NCBI GenBank assembly: GCA_026027325.1
Contig: JAMSLZ010000003.1
Location: forward strand, 620,001 to 684,000
Origin: Actinomucor elegans
Lineage: Eukaryota > Mucoromycota > Mucoromycetes > Mucorales > Mucoraceae
Length of the DNA stretch: 64,000 nucleotides
Direction: 5' to 3'
Within the stretch, counting starts at the first letter, position 1, and every line of letters begins with the position of its first letter. A program made the position numbers and the translations under genes. This document shows positions 1-12,500 of the stretch, piece after piece. The notes under the pieces are model-generated. The model had not been told where the DNA came from and did not search any database. It was given only the letters and a program-made list of their open reading frames with translations.

Positions 1-30
1 TAAAGGCTTACTCTGTTTGCTTGTATCTAG

Positions 31-274
31 GAATGAAGCCATAGATAGTATTCAGCCGATTCGAAACAATGATCACTTGAAAGAGATGATTTTCAAGTTT
101 AAGAATAGGTATATATTGAATCTTTTTTTTTCTTTTTTTTTTTGATACGACGAAACTTAATGAGTGATTAGGAATGAAATGATTAAAAAGGTATTTTTAA
201 AGCCTGAGCTACCACAAGAAGATAGTGAAATATCACCGAAAGCATCAGAGGCTGAGGTTGACCGAGAGTCCTAA
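31..274 (+). CDS. 3' end of an unidentified protein-coding gene (partial)
   Basis: Two last exons can be read: 31-108 and 172-274, joined by an intron 109-171 (GT..AG, pyrimidine-rich). A further intron ends at position 30 (TCTAG), so the gene continues left of the window. The joined reading frame runs NEAIDSIQPIRNNDH... through KFKNRNEMIKKVF to EAEVDRES and stops at 272-274. It is charged, likely helical or coiled-coil, with an acidic tail. I do not recognise the family from these about 60 residues. Frame continuity across the phase-2 junction is the main support. Confidence 0.55.
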
Positions 275-1655
275 GGATATGCCTTATATCTTGTAGTTTT
301 TGCAAATAAAGAATAATACCCCATTTTGTAGATTTACTAGCTTAAGCTATCATCATTGTTTGTATTTTAAGTTTGATTGGATGGTGGTGTTTATCAGACA
401 TTATCGTCAAACCTCAATCAGGATGCAAAGACTTTTTTTTTATCCAGTTTTTAATACTGAATATTATCAATACACAACAAGTATGTTAACATGCTTTGCG
501 TAGAATTGAATTGCATATTAAATGATTCAAGTATCAATTAACATTTCCCTTAATTGATGTAGTTATCGCTGATAAAGTGGGACTCTTGAATCTTTTAGAG
601 ATGTATTCGTAAATCCAGTATTTTTTATTTGTAAAACATAACAAAAACTAATTGTATGTACTTTTATATATAGTATACTCCAGCTCTTCTAAATTATATA
701 TGATAAACACCGTCGTTAGCCTCAAATAAAATGGTGAAATGTTTAGAGTTTTAAAAGGATGACACCTTAGTAAAAATGCCCTTTGACGTTTTAATAAAAC
801 TATTTTTATTCCCGACCTTTATCTAGTATTATAATTAACAGCACATGCTCAGAATAGTCACTGCAAATGTTGTATTGTCAATGATTTTGAGTAAATTGTA
901 TGTGCCCATCATTAATCTATATAATGAAATAGGATTAATTTGAGATCATTCTCGACCTCATCAAAAATTAGGATATGGTTCTTTTCATTCTGGTCCCATA
1001 TTTTTGTCTACCTGAAAGAAGCAAAGATTGAACAAAAATTTGGAGGGAACGCACTCCCCCCCCCCCCCCTCCTGGAGGGCTCTCAGAGGATGACGGTGGC
1101 AGATCGAGCGTAATGAGCAAAGGACCGGCTTATTTCACATAATAAGAATCTACAGGTTTATTGATCTTTTAATCAATTCTTGTTAAAAGCTACATCTGAT
1201 TATCAAAATGAATTGCTACACTTGCTAAGTTTATTACTTTATTGAAATATAATAGCTATACTATAGATTAATGACTGGACATTAAATATACACACGGACA
1301 TGATATAATCAGGATTTATAGATCGCCCAATCGATCCCAATTTAATGTCGCTTCTGATTACTAACACTTGTTCAGAATGAACTGTAGCATCTATTAGAGC
1401 TTTTTATTAAAATGTATATTTTTGGTGACTGAAATATATTTGTTATTAGTTGGGAAAAAAAAGACTTTCGTACTGATCAGCTAGTTACTAGAGCTTCTCT
1501 TCAACCTTTTGCTGAAAATCTTTTTTGTTTCTACCAAAGCTGATGTAAAGTTAATATTCCTCTTGATGGATAACATATACATAAAGATCAACATAAAAAG
1601 AAAATAATAATATTGAGACATATGTATTTATTTATACTTATTCAATACAATTTTG
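275..1655. other. Intergenic, no gene seen
   Basis: AT-rich sequence with short random frames only. The one notable feature is a run of cytosines near 1056-1069 inside a short GC-rich patch (about 1045-1130). It holds the 3' flanks of the partial gene on the left (+) and of the dehydrogenase on the right (-), which converge on it. Confidence 0.5.
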
Positions 1656-2998
1656 TTAGATCCCGTATCTTTCCAAAGCTGCAGCAAGCTGCGCTTTTCC
1701 CATCGGAATAGCGGTAGCTTCGTACTTTTTCATAGCTTCATCTGATTTTTCATTGGAGAAACACTCTATTTTTTTTTTTTGGATAATAAGTCAAATGCGC
1801 GAAATAAAATAGTCATGATGTTACCTAAACGTTTAGGAGCCTCCATGATTTGAACACCAGTAGGCAAAGCCAGCAGTGTCTGAGCTATTATTGTAAATCA
1901 TTATCATCATGAGTACAAGAGTGATATTTATATAATTTGCAGCAAGTTGCTTACTGTTTCTTGTTTTATCTGTAACTAAAGTTAAGAATGCTTCAATGAC
2001 AGTTTCCATCGATGTACGTGGTGAGTGTTTAATAACATCATAGAATGTGTCTTTATTATTTCCCTCATTAGCCGCCACGGTGGCTAAAATGTCAGTTTCT
2101 GCAAGCTAGTGGTGAGTTTTTTTTTTTTGCGAGTCCCATAATAAATAAAATCCTCTTACCGACCCAGTACGGACAAACTGCATTGACGCGAACATTACAA
2201 ATATAAGGCATGAGCTCAAACGAACGCGTATAACCAATGACTCCATGCTTCGACGCATTATAACTTACGAGTGCACTATAATAATTTCATACCAATATAA
2301 GCTTTTTTTTCTTCTCTTGCATTTTATCATCAACTTACGGAGGTGTGAAAAAACCAGCGCAAGAGGCCATGAGAACAATAGATCCTCCTCCTCTCTTTGC
2401 CATATGTAAAAGAGCTACCTTGGTGCCTTTAATGACAGCAGTGGTATTGGTATCAATGATTTTTTCTTCAAGTTCATCTGTTAAGCAGAATCAAGTTATT
2501 TTCTTTTCTCTTTTTCATTATCATCCATTGATTTGTAAGAAACTACCTTCCATTGGACTAAACATGGAATCGCCATTGGTTCCAATACCAGCGTTAAGTA
2601 ATGCTATCTAGTATAATTTACATGGGTCCACTATACATAATATATTCCAACTAATCAAGTATTTACATCGACACCACCAAATTCACTATCAGCCAACTTG
2701 AATAAGGCTTGATTATCACTATACTTTGTAACATCAGTGCGAATGAATGCGGCTACTTTCGTTCCAGCCCTAGATACATACATTTTTTTAAGTAGCCGGA
2801 CATGTTTTAGAAATCATACGCTTACTTTTGGTTATACGTATCCACCAATGCCTGGCCTTCTTTTTCTAAAATATCTCCAATAACCACACTAGCACCCCGT
2901 TCTATTAAAGTGTCAGCAATAGCTTTACCAATACCACGGCTGGCTCCAGTAAGGACGGCAACTTTGCCGTTGAAGTTAGAAGAATGAGTAGCCAACAT
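1656..2998 (-). CDS. Short-chain dehydrogenase/reductase (classical SDR), 8 exons
   Basis: Exons on the minus strand: 2998-2826, 2769-2667, 2607-2547, 2477-2339, 2275-2160, 2098-1955, 1884-1825, 1765-1656. They give 301 residues, the usual size for a classical SDR. Visible motifs are the N-terminal NAD(P)-binding VAVLTGASRGIGKAI (from about residue 13), the NAG motif (LLNAGIG), a serine in the MASCAG strand and the catalytic Y-x3-K as SYNASKHG. The C-terminus reads TGVQIMEAPKRLG and ends ALERYGI. SDRs are soluble NAD(P)H oxidoreductases; the overall look resembles 15-hydroxyprostaglandin-dehydrogenase-like fungal SDRs, but the substrate cannot be assigned. All introns are 45-70 bp with GT..AG ends and all phases join in frame. 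The start is the ATG at 2998; no targeting peptide is seen. Confidence 0.88.
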
Positions 2999-5375
2999 GT
3001 TTACTTTGCGTTTGAATGTTTAATGAAGGAAAGGAAGGGAACAAGATTTATATCTGCTATTTATACTTTCTGGCAACAGTAACATAATCGCTTCGATCTT
3101 GAACAGGAATTACGCACTATTAGATCCTCTATTTACGTTTCACCCAGTACCTTTTAAACTTTCTTGGCCGATAGTTGGGCTTAAAATATTTGTACTTGCA
3201 GAGACGTGAACACTAGCTGCGCTTATCATCATCATTGATTACACAAACAGCCAGGCACCTCATACTGCGCAAGTCACTTTCTCGATATGAGAAAACGAGG
3301 CATTTAATCATGATAAATGTAGCCATTTCTCTCATAAACGGAATACATGATTGATCAGTGGTTGTACTATTCTTCTTAGACCCATTTATACTCACCAGCA
3401 TTGTGTGATGCCTGTTCATTGAACAGAAGGCTCGGCAGCGCCCTTTGTAAATTACATAACAAATATATAATTAAACCAGTCTGAACCAAAAAAATTCATC
3501 CCTTTGGTTTTGCTTTGTTGGGGAGTTTCTCGATTATACCTTTATTGCCCTCTTTCTTTGTGCTCGGACCATGTTGTATTCCTTTTTTGTCAACTAACCG
3601 GCATTCTCTCGCTAATCAAGTAAAACAATGATGGAAACTGTAAAGACGAGAAAATTTATAGCTATAATGTAGGATTCTCGGTTCAAATAGTTTTTTTTCT
3701 CGCAGTTAACTTTGTGTGGAATCCGCATATGAAACTTTGCATGCATATATTAAAAGATGGTATCACTTAAATACCTATCAATTCCCTTAGAGATTTTAAC
3801 CTCTATCTAAACCAAGTAACTAAGTGTGTAAGAGATATATGTTGTAAACATGACTTGTTCAGTGTCCGTCACCAATCAGGTCAATGTTCGACAATGCTTA
3901 TACTCAGCTTGTGCTTTGACAGCTTTATAACGTCGGTTAAGAGATATATATGGAAACCAATGCTTAGTGCAACTAACCTTCATAAACTATCTATCACCGA
4001 ACATAAAGTCATACTAGAATGGATTACTATAAATCCTTGTTAACTCCATGAGCGCAGTCTTTGACTAACTCAATCGTCTATAATATCAAGTTAAATCCGA
4101 ACTTCAATTTTGTATAAATAGCTCATCATTTTAATGCTTTAATAAATTAATTCGTTTTATCAGTCTGGTTATTTTTACAGTCTTTATTATATTCGATATA
4201 ACAATATATATCTATTACACTCTTTGAAATGCCAATACTAAGATATCATTTCTTTTAAAATCATAGATACAAGAGATACAAGCCAGCTAGATAATAACTA
4301 AAGCTTAATTCTAAATAAAAAGATTAACAAAGTTCTAATCGATTCTAACTTGCTTTTTTAAAATCAATTTTTACTGTAAACTTCATTAAGGCACAGATAA
4401 AACTTACATCAAAAAGTAAAAATAATCGGCCTGAGTCATGTAGGTGAATGCATAATATAAAGTGTTACAATAGATGTTGCAGTCTTTTCAGAGTTTGGAA
4501 CGCTAGCCTAATACGATATTTGACCAAGATCGATTGAGTGGTTCACATGTTGACGTAGTGTGCCTAAGCCGTGGTTTATTTTTGACTTTCGAAGTTTCTA
4601 AAATTATCAATTCTTGTGTACAAAGAAACTAGTGGCTACCTAGGCTTTGAAAGCTTAATAAAAACTGTAGAGTATTTTATTTTCTTCTTGGTGGCATTAC
4701 TTTTGCTTAAATGCAAAAGGAATAATCATATACCAGAGGACGAAAAAGGTTATTTTTGTCAAAGTTTTGTAAAGTATTTTCACATGTGGATAAAGCTATA
4801 CAATTAGATAGACCTAAAAGAGCGCTTTTTGTTGTATATATTTCCCAGGAATCAAAGTTTTATCTTACCCGGCTGTTATTTTAGAGGCTAGGATGCTTAC
4901 TACAATCACCGTGCAGTGATCCTTACTAACCTCGCTGTGCACACTGCATGTGCCGAATAATTTCATTGGTTATCGGGGAATGACTGTTACTGATTTCCAT
5001 AGAGGTATTATCCGGACACTTCTTTCTCGCTGCCTGTCCTATTTCAACTAACAATTGCGCAAAAGAACTGATATTTGCCAAATCATAATATACTATCTAA
5101 GTAATGGCTCTATTATTCCTTTGGAGTTGACCCTTTCCGTGTTATTTTCTGTTATGCCAAACTTTTCTAGTAAATCTTGCATCTCTTTCCGAAAATTTCT
5201 GTTATCAATTTTGAAATCCAGTAAGCACTTTGCATCTATTTGATTGGTTGTCAAATCCAGGCATTAATTCGGGACTGCTTTTGTGTGGCTGCTATTATCA
5301 TTTTATTTTCTTTTTTTTTTTCCTTAGTTGCAGTGTCAGAAAGAGTTTCATTTAGCTCTTTTATACAACTATACA
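2999..5375. other. Intergenic between divergent genes, no gene seen
   Basis: This 2.4 kb stretch separates the dehydrogenase (-) from the Llp-like gene (+). Frames of 60-68 codons (for example 3419-3213 minus, 3855-4043 plus, 4616-4807 plus) lack convincing composition, motifs or splice partners. It presumably holds both promoters. No RNA gene or repeat was recognised. Confidence 0.45.
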
Positions 5376-5753
5376 ATGGCCAGAAGTTTGAGATCGCACA
5401 CAAAAAAGAGAACCAGAGGTAAAAATTTAAAGTAATTGTTTACCGATCCAAAAGAGATCTAACATCATTGTTTAGCTATCAAGAGAGAAACTGTCTTTAA
5501 GCCTGTTGAAGATGCTCGTCTCGAACGTTTAGCTCAAGCACAAGCTGATGCTGCCAAGAAACCTAGTGTTGGTGATTATATGGAAGATGATAAGGTTGAT
5601 GTTGCTGCTGCCGCTGCTGCTGCTGACAATGCCATGACAGAAGGAGAAGAGGAAAAGAAAAAGATCTCTACAAGCGGACCTCGTAGCAATAGACATGCCA
5701 GAAAGTTGAAGGAAAAGAAGAAGAAGGGAAAGAAATCTGTCATCAAGTTTTAA
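5376..5753 (+). CDS. Small basic nucleolar-type protein, Llp/YBL028C (DUF2423) family
   Basis: Two exons, 5376-5418 and 5476-5753, encode 106 residues. The N-terminus MARSLRSHTKKRTR followed by IKRETVFKPVEDARLERLA is the hallmark of the DUF2423 family (yeast YBL028C; animal LLP homolog). The middle is an acidic and alanine-rich linker with seven alanines in a row. The C-terminus is a lysine-rich tail (KLKEKKKKGKKSVIKF) expected to drive nuclear or nucleolar localisation. Family members are linked to 60S ribosome biogenesis; that role is taken from the family, not shown here. The 57-bp intron has normal GT..AG ends (phase 1). pICln follows on the same strand 259 bp downstream. Confidence 0.85.
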
Positions 5754-6012
5754 GATCCATCCCCTCTCCCACGTTAGACATTCCCTTTATTCACACTCGC
5801 TATTCTTTTTTTTTATTATAATTGTATATAAATGAATAAATCTAATTCTCTGAAAAGGATCAGTTTCGAAATGAGCGTTTATAGAGTGCCTGATGAATTG
5901 AGTTGACACAGTGCATAAATCCTGGTGTGTACATAGGATAGACTGTTTATGTCTAAAAAAGACCGAAACAGACACCTGAACTCTTTGTTTCTTTAACCGA
6001 TTTGATAACAGA

Positions 6013-6715
6013 ATGACCGTAACATTGCTCAATCAAGCACCTGATGTCTCAACATTAAAGCCTCGCCATATTCAAAAGGACACTGCTCTTTTGATTTCAC
6101 CTCCATTAGCTGGCCATGAAGGACCCATCTTTGGTGAATTGAGTGTCTGCGAAGAGTAAGGAAAAAAAGTCTTTCTGATTGATAGATCAACTTAAAATTC
6201 TCACCCTTTTCTTTCTAGTCAAATATATTTTTATTCAGAATCTGCCAACTCGGGCATCGCTGTCGAATACCCTGATGTTATTATTCACGCTATTTCAAGA
6301 CAGGAAGGTCAACCCAATATCTACTGTCAATTGGACGCGGGTCTCTTTTTCCCTAACCAGCAACTACCTGAAGACGAGCAAGAGAGAGAAGAAACCGTCA
6401 CAGAGCTTCGTTTGATCCCCAGAGACGGAGGCGCATGTAAGTGATCAGTCAGTGTGTAGTATCAGTAGATGTCTTACATTTTTTTTAATAGTGGAAGGCA
6501 TTTATATGGCCATGTCAGAATGTGCTGCTCTTCACCCCGATGAAGAGTCCTTAGAACAAGAGGATTACTACGGGGATGATCAAGAATTTTATGCAGACCC
6601 TAGTGACGCTGCAGAACTCAATGAAATGCAACAAGCTGCTCTTCGTCATTTGGAATCTGTATTCGAGCCACCCATGACAAATGGAAACAAGTCAGCAGAT
6701 GAGGATAAGCAATAA
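6013..6715 (+). CDS. pICln, methylosome/Sm-chaperone subunit (CLNS1A-like)
   Basis: Three exons, 6013-6155, 6219-6436 and 6492-6715, encode 194 residues. The pleckstrin-like Voldacs/ICln domain is recognisable: LISPPLAGHEG, GELSVCEDQIYFYSESANSG, AVEYPDVIIHAISR, then IYCQLD and TELRLIPRDG. An acidic stretch (DEESLEQEDYYGDDQEFY) follows, then a conserved helix around LNEMQQAALRHLESVF. In other eukaryotes pICln binds Sm proteins, presents them to PRMT5 and prevents premature Sm-ring closure in snRNP assembly. The gene is convergent with the trehalose gene, their stops being only 66 bp apart. The start is the first ATG before the conserved domain. Confidence 0.88.
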
Positions 6716-6781
6716 AATAAAGTAGAACTGTTTATTAAATGACATGTAAAAGCGAGAAAGCCTCCAGGGCGTCTATATTAT

Positions 6782-9500
6782 CTATTGTTTATCTGCTTCG
6801 GCCATGCTAGCTAGCAGATTAATGATATCTGATGGTGATTCTACTTGCCAATTAGCCATACTCTTCTTCTTGGCAGGACCCACAGTAATTGAATACAGAT
6901 TAGCCTTTGTATCATTCCAAGAGGTAGATGTATTGCCTTGATCTAACTGATCTTGATAGCGTGAAAAATAAGTAGCGCTTAATGTACGGAACATGTCCTC
7001 ATCAGTCTTATCGTCACCAGCACATACGATAAAGTCTGATTCCGGTGACTGAGCCAGAATACGCTTTACAATCTCGCCCTTATTGATCATCATAGGACGC
7101 ACCTCCAAATTCTTTTTGCCTACCAGAATCTCCACAGGCATTTTAGATACCACCGAGTTTTCCAAATGGTTTTGACATTCCTTTGCTTGGAACTGGCCAT
7201 ATTCCTCATCAGCCATACGATAATGCCAGGTAATCGAAGATTTTTTGTGTTCGACAAAGCTGCCTTCAGTACGCTCAGTGTAATAATCAAAGATTTCAGT
7301 GACATCTTTTTTCCAGCTCATATCAATGTCTTCCAAGACATTAATCCAAGTTGAGGATCCTGCAGCCTTGAGGAAGCAGCCATGTTCAGCGCTAAGTCCT
7401 AGGTTCTCAATACCTCCTAGCCAGTCTTCGAGGCATGCTTGATCACGTCCAGATACTACCCAGACTTCGTTACGTGGATCTTTACATAGAGCTTGAATGG
7501 AAGCTAGCATCTGAGGCGAAGGTTTGGCATCTGTGGGCACAGAAACAATGGGAGTCAATGTGCCATCGTAATCAAAGAACATGAGACGTTTCTTGGCCTT
7601 TTTGTAGCTTTCGATAAATTCATCACGACGCAAAGCAGGTGTTGATTGCGATTGCAATGAAAAGTTCTTGGTACTCTCTACCAATTGCTTGATAAACGAT
7701 TTAGCCCAATACGAAGCAGAATGTTCTTGAACATATTCAAACAATTGATGATGACGTGTAAACTTCTCTTCAGCACTCATCGACAATGCTTCATGAATGG
7801 CCTTGGCTACACCGGCATAGTCGAAAGGATTGACAATGAGCGCAGCGCTCAAAGAGCCTGCGGTTCCCGTAAATTCAGATAGAATAAGAGGTCCATGGGT
7901 TTCGCTTTGACAGATAATATACTCGAGTGATGTGGTGTTCATACCATCACGTAGACTGGTAATAAGGCCCACGTCAGCTACTGATAGTAAAGCATAGTAT
8001 TCATCACGGTCAATGTCTTGGTAATAATGGTTTACAGGTGTAAATTCTAAAGAGCCGTAGAGACCATTGATATGACTAACCAATTCAGATACTTTGGTTT
8101 CGAGCTTGCTGTTATCACCATACGTGGGTGTAGTTACTTGCACCAACACCACTTCTTTGCGCCATTCAGGGTAATCGTGAAGGAACTTTTCGAACGCATG
8201 AAGCTTTTGAAGTACACCCTTAGTAGAATCAAGCTTATCACGGCCAATGATGATCTTCTTTCCAGCATACATGTCACGAATAGCTTTCATTTTGGGTGCA
8301 ACAGCAGGCTCGCGACGGAATTGGTCTACACGATTAGCATCAATACCAATAGGGAAAGTACCCACAGAGACAATATGTCCGTTAACATTGACACCTGTTT
8401 GAGTGGATTCACAACCGAGAACACGTGTACAAGAACCGATAAAATGTCTAGCATAAGAGTACGTCTGGAAACCAACGAGATTTGCACTCAATAATCCACG
8501 AAGGATCTCTTTGCGGGCTAATAAAACAGTTAATGTTACACTTGATTTCTACAAGTTTCTTTGACTTACTTGTTAAACAACGAAAGATCTCGGAACTGGG
8601 AAAAGTAGCATGGAGAAAAAGACCGATTGGAGCATCAGGAATCATATCTCTTAGCATTTCGGGGACCAGCAATAAGTGATAATCATTAAGGAAAACTAGA
8701 ATGTAAAAACATCAGTCAGTAAAAATGTGCGCTTTGACCCTATTATTTTTTTAGACTACATACTGACATCTCCAGGACGATAATTGACAGCAATTGTTTC
8801 TGCAAATTGACGGTTTACAGCTACATAATCTTCCCAGTACTGTTTTTCGGCTACACCGTTTGAATCGTTTGTCCAAACCAAGTAATGGAACAATGGCCAA
8901 AGCACTATGCAATTCAGGTTGATCAATAATTACACTTGTAACCTATATTCTTCTTTTTATACCTTCTTTACAATAACCTTCATAATGACCACGCGACTTG
9001 CTGTCCAAAAAGATAGGTATAATATGTCCAGTTTCCATCAACAATCCTTGGATTTTGGCGCGATCTTGTTCAGTTAGGTCCTCAGAGGGTAATACCACTT
9101 TGTTAGTTTCGTCTTTGATAGGACCTGTCCATCCAATATGCAACGTTTGGTATTCTTCATTGAGACTTTGTAAGCCGGCATTGAGGGCACCATGTCCACG
9201 GTTTTGAACAATGGTCCATTCGGCAGTATGGAATTTAGCACGTAAGGTACGTCTACGGCCATGATGGCGAGCCAGCTTGGATACAGGAGCAGCAGCAATC
9301 TCATCATCACCGGTAGCAGTTGGCTTGCTACTATTGCTGTGATTCATATGGTCGCTCACAATACTTGATATATTGTTAGCAGAACGCGAGATATTGAAAG
9401 GAATTTGATGCGTGACATTGATAATACGACCCGAGATCTTGGGCATTCTTCCAGCCAGAGGTAGATAATCGGCGACCTTTTCAGCAGTTAATGGTGACAT
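6782..9500 (-). CDS. TPS2: Trehalose-6-phosphate synthase/phosphatase, Tps2-like, 4 exons
   Basis: Exons on the minus strand, 9500-8963, 8904-8764, 8695-8570 and 8517-6782, give 846 residues. The N-terminus carries GRIINVTHQIPF, typical of the Tps2/Tps3 branch, and then a GT20 glucosyltransferase-like domain (VLWPLFHYLVW, NDYHLLLVPEMLRD, GLFLHATFPSSEIFR, GIDANRVDQFR, GRDKLDSTKGV). The C-terminal third is a HAD-type trehalose-phosphatase: MFFDYDGTLTPIV supplies the catalytic DxDxT, then VVSGRD, SAEHGCF and the late VCAGDDKTDEDMF acidic motif. All phosphatase motifs are present, so this is probably the enzyme that dephosphorylates trehalose-6-phosphate in the cytosolic trehalose complex. Whether the synthase half is active cannot be judged by eye. 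A 70-residue insert around the HHGRRRTLRAK stretch is low-complexity. Upstream sequence is T-rich without a clear TATA box. Confidence 0.92.
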
Positions 9501-12500
9501 ATGGAAAGTTTTTTTTATTATTTTTTTTATTTCAAGAATTGATAAAGAAGAGAAGGAAAGAAAAGGAAAGTTTAAAAGGAAAAAGATATAGATTATGTTT
9601 AAGCGGGATCTGGAACTTTACGCATGAACACAACAGTCAGCCTTTTTTTTTTCATGTAATCAACTCGGAAAATTCCTACTCAAACAATAGATATTCTTCT
9701 TTAAGAAAGACTCTTTTAATCATCTACTACAGGATGCTCAACTAACTCTATAAGCTGCCTTGGTAATCAACATCTATCAGATCTGTATTTGTGAAGGCAA
9801 TTCGTGTGACAACACCATGTCATCATCACCTATTGCTGGAAGCGAAAATATGATCTTGATAAAGAGGCATTATACACCTTGAAACATGAACTACTGATCC
9901 AATTGCACATCGATTGCCTTCTATCTTTACTACCACGAGCCATGTGCTCGTATTATCTGATGTTTGCATATCAAATAAGCGCGCCTTGTTTAGGAAAATG
10001 AACAATGATTTACAAGATAAGCCCAGAGTCTAGTTTTCATTGGGTAAAACGTAATTCTGAGCGTCTAGATATAATGATTATGTCACTTTAAGGTTACACT
10101 TCATCTTTCTGAAACTATACATAGCGTATTGAAACTGTTCGTATTCACCTCTTATCGAATACATATCGTGCATATCCATGGATGAAAAGATGTCTATCAT
10201 ACTACATAATATAAGGAAATAGCGTATAGTGGGAATTTAAGCTTGTTGAAGATCGCTTATCTAAAATAAAATTCTAGAAAATACCATCCTGATTACATAC
10301 TGATGTCATTTTTTTCTCAGCCGATACGACTATATCGATTATGTTGAAGCAAAGGTGGTCAGATTTTGATTGGTCGTTGCTATACTTAAATAATTTTATG
10401 ACTACTTACATAATAAGTAAAATGCCTTAAGCAATACATAATTAGTAAAAGACCGAACATGCAGGCACAAGAAGATCTTGATATAATGATACCTTTAGTA
10501 AATAGATGCACCAAACCGCAAATGCACACTACACTTGGAAGCATTAGTTCTGCACTACACAAATTCTGATGTTTCATTGGATAGCGCTTATTTAATAATA
10601 ATTTTTCTGAAACTTACTGAGGGCTCAGAGAAACTCTTGCCGAAATTGATATCTACCAAACCTTTGCGTGCACCTTATTGAGCATTTGGCAAGCTCATTG
10701 GCGCCTCGTTTTCGATAACGTTTCGTTTTCATCGACAAATGTAATTGCATCCACCTCTAGACTTCTAACCTGACTTGATTCTGAAAGTCAAACTGATTTG
10801 GACTAACCACCTCAACACTCATTTAAACCTTAAACTAATTCTCATATACTCTTTATACCCAATCTTCATTTCCTCTCCAATAACCTTGCGACGATATAAG
10901 GATTTAAAATAAAACCGGAGTTTACTCCCTTACAAAAAAAAAAGAGAAACTCTTGGGTTCTCATTTTTCAATCGATATTGACCAAATATCGCATTTAATT
11001 TGGCATTACATATTCAGAAAGATTTACTAATTCTATTGAAATGCAACAGGTATATTACATGATTAATTACTGCCATTAAACTATGCGTTTCTTGTATATT
11101 AGAAGGTGTAAAGATCCTTCAGTCTTCTCGCTTGGTTTCGGCTTAATATCGCATCTGATTATGTACTTATGCTAAGAATGAATTACAGAAACTGTGTTAA
11201 TTATTATTGAATTACATTACAAACAATATATTGCATTCATTAGCAACTAACCGTAAGCTATATATCGCAGTTGTTATTTTCCGTTTATTAAGCATTGTTA
11301 AACTATTATAACCTATTGTTAGGAAAAGAAATATGTTGGCAGGTCCCCCCACAACTACAGGAATCACCATAGGCCTGAATGAGACGCATGAAAATACTGA
11401 TGTGAGCCGTGAAGCTCGTGGCACCTGCATCGCGCTTTATCCGATGGACTGGGCTCCTGTTTAAATTTGACGTATCGTATCCTGCTAGCTCTTACATGAC
11501 AACCATAGCATCGGTATATACGTTAAGCCGCAAAAAAACAAAGTTGTATTATAATTAATGGATTTTCAATGTCTTTAATACCCTTAAAAGTGATACAGGT
11601 TTCCTCTAATTTTCATTGTTGGTAAGATCAGCTTTGGTCAATAGCCAGACCGTATATATAGGTTATCCAGATGAAAAGGCGATTTTAAGCCCTGATTACC
11701 TTATTATTGTGCCAGGAAGGACTCTCTCGTTAAAATACTACAGTTCTATCGTAAAATAGTTTCTTCATTTTTCACTTAAGCTAGCTGGTAACTGATCTAC
11801 GCCAAAATCATATTTAACAATAAATAATGAAATGACGAATGCAAAATCTGACGAAAGCAGAACATCAAACGATTGCTATAACATGCTGGTCTTTTGATTC
11901 ACTTATAAATAACCTCAAGTTTTCTGGAGCATCTTCAAAAGATTTTTCGCTATTAAATAAGAACAATAGATAAATCTCCTCCGATTTTGTTACCAGACAG
12001 TATTGCTTTTATCACTATAATGAAAGCTTAGCATTTAATGATAACAAATCGATTCAATCCCTGCAAGAAGTCTATAATAAATAATTTTGACTATTCCAAT
12101 TCAATAGCAACAGCTCTTTTTTCCCTACAAAATTTAGCTTGCAGATTGTTAAAACACAAAACCTACTGTTATGGTGGATGGGTACAAGAGATAGCCATTA
12201 TATTAAATTCAATTTTGTAAGGGCTTGATATCACGGAAACAAAAAAAAAGTAAACATGAGTGTGTTGGAAGTAGTTGGAAAATCACTATCATAGATACCA
12301 CTGCTAATAATATAGAAGAAAAAAGAAGCTGTCAATGCACAACTATTGGAGGGACGCTTCTTGTCGTAAGCAGTGGTTAGAACTACTTTAGTAAAGTTGA
12401 TCCAATATCTGATTAAATCATAGTATATAGCATAGAAAATAACTCTTGGAAAAGGCATTCTAACTACTTGAAAGATGCCTACAAAAACGGATATATATAA

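Noticed and set aside
8072..8494. 140-codon plus-strand frame
   Set aside because: Antisense shadow of the trehalose enzyme exon, which has clear motifs on the minus strand.
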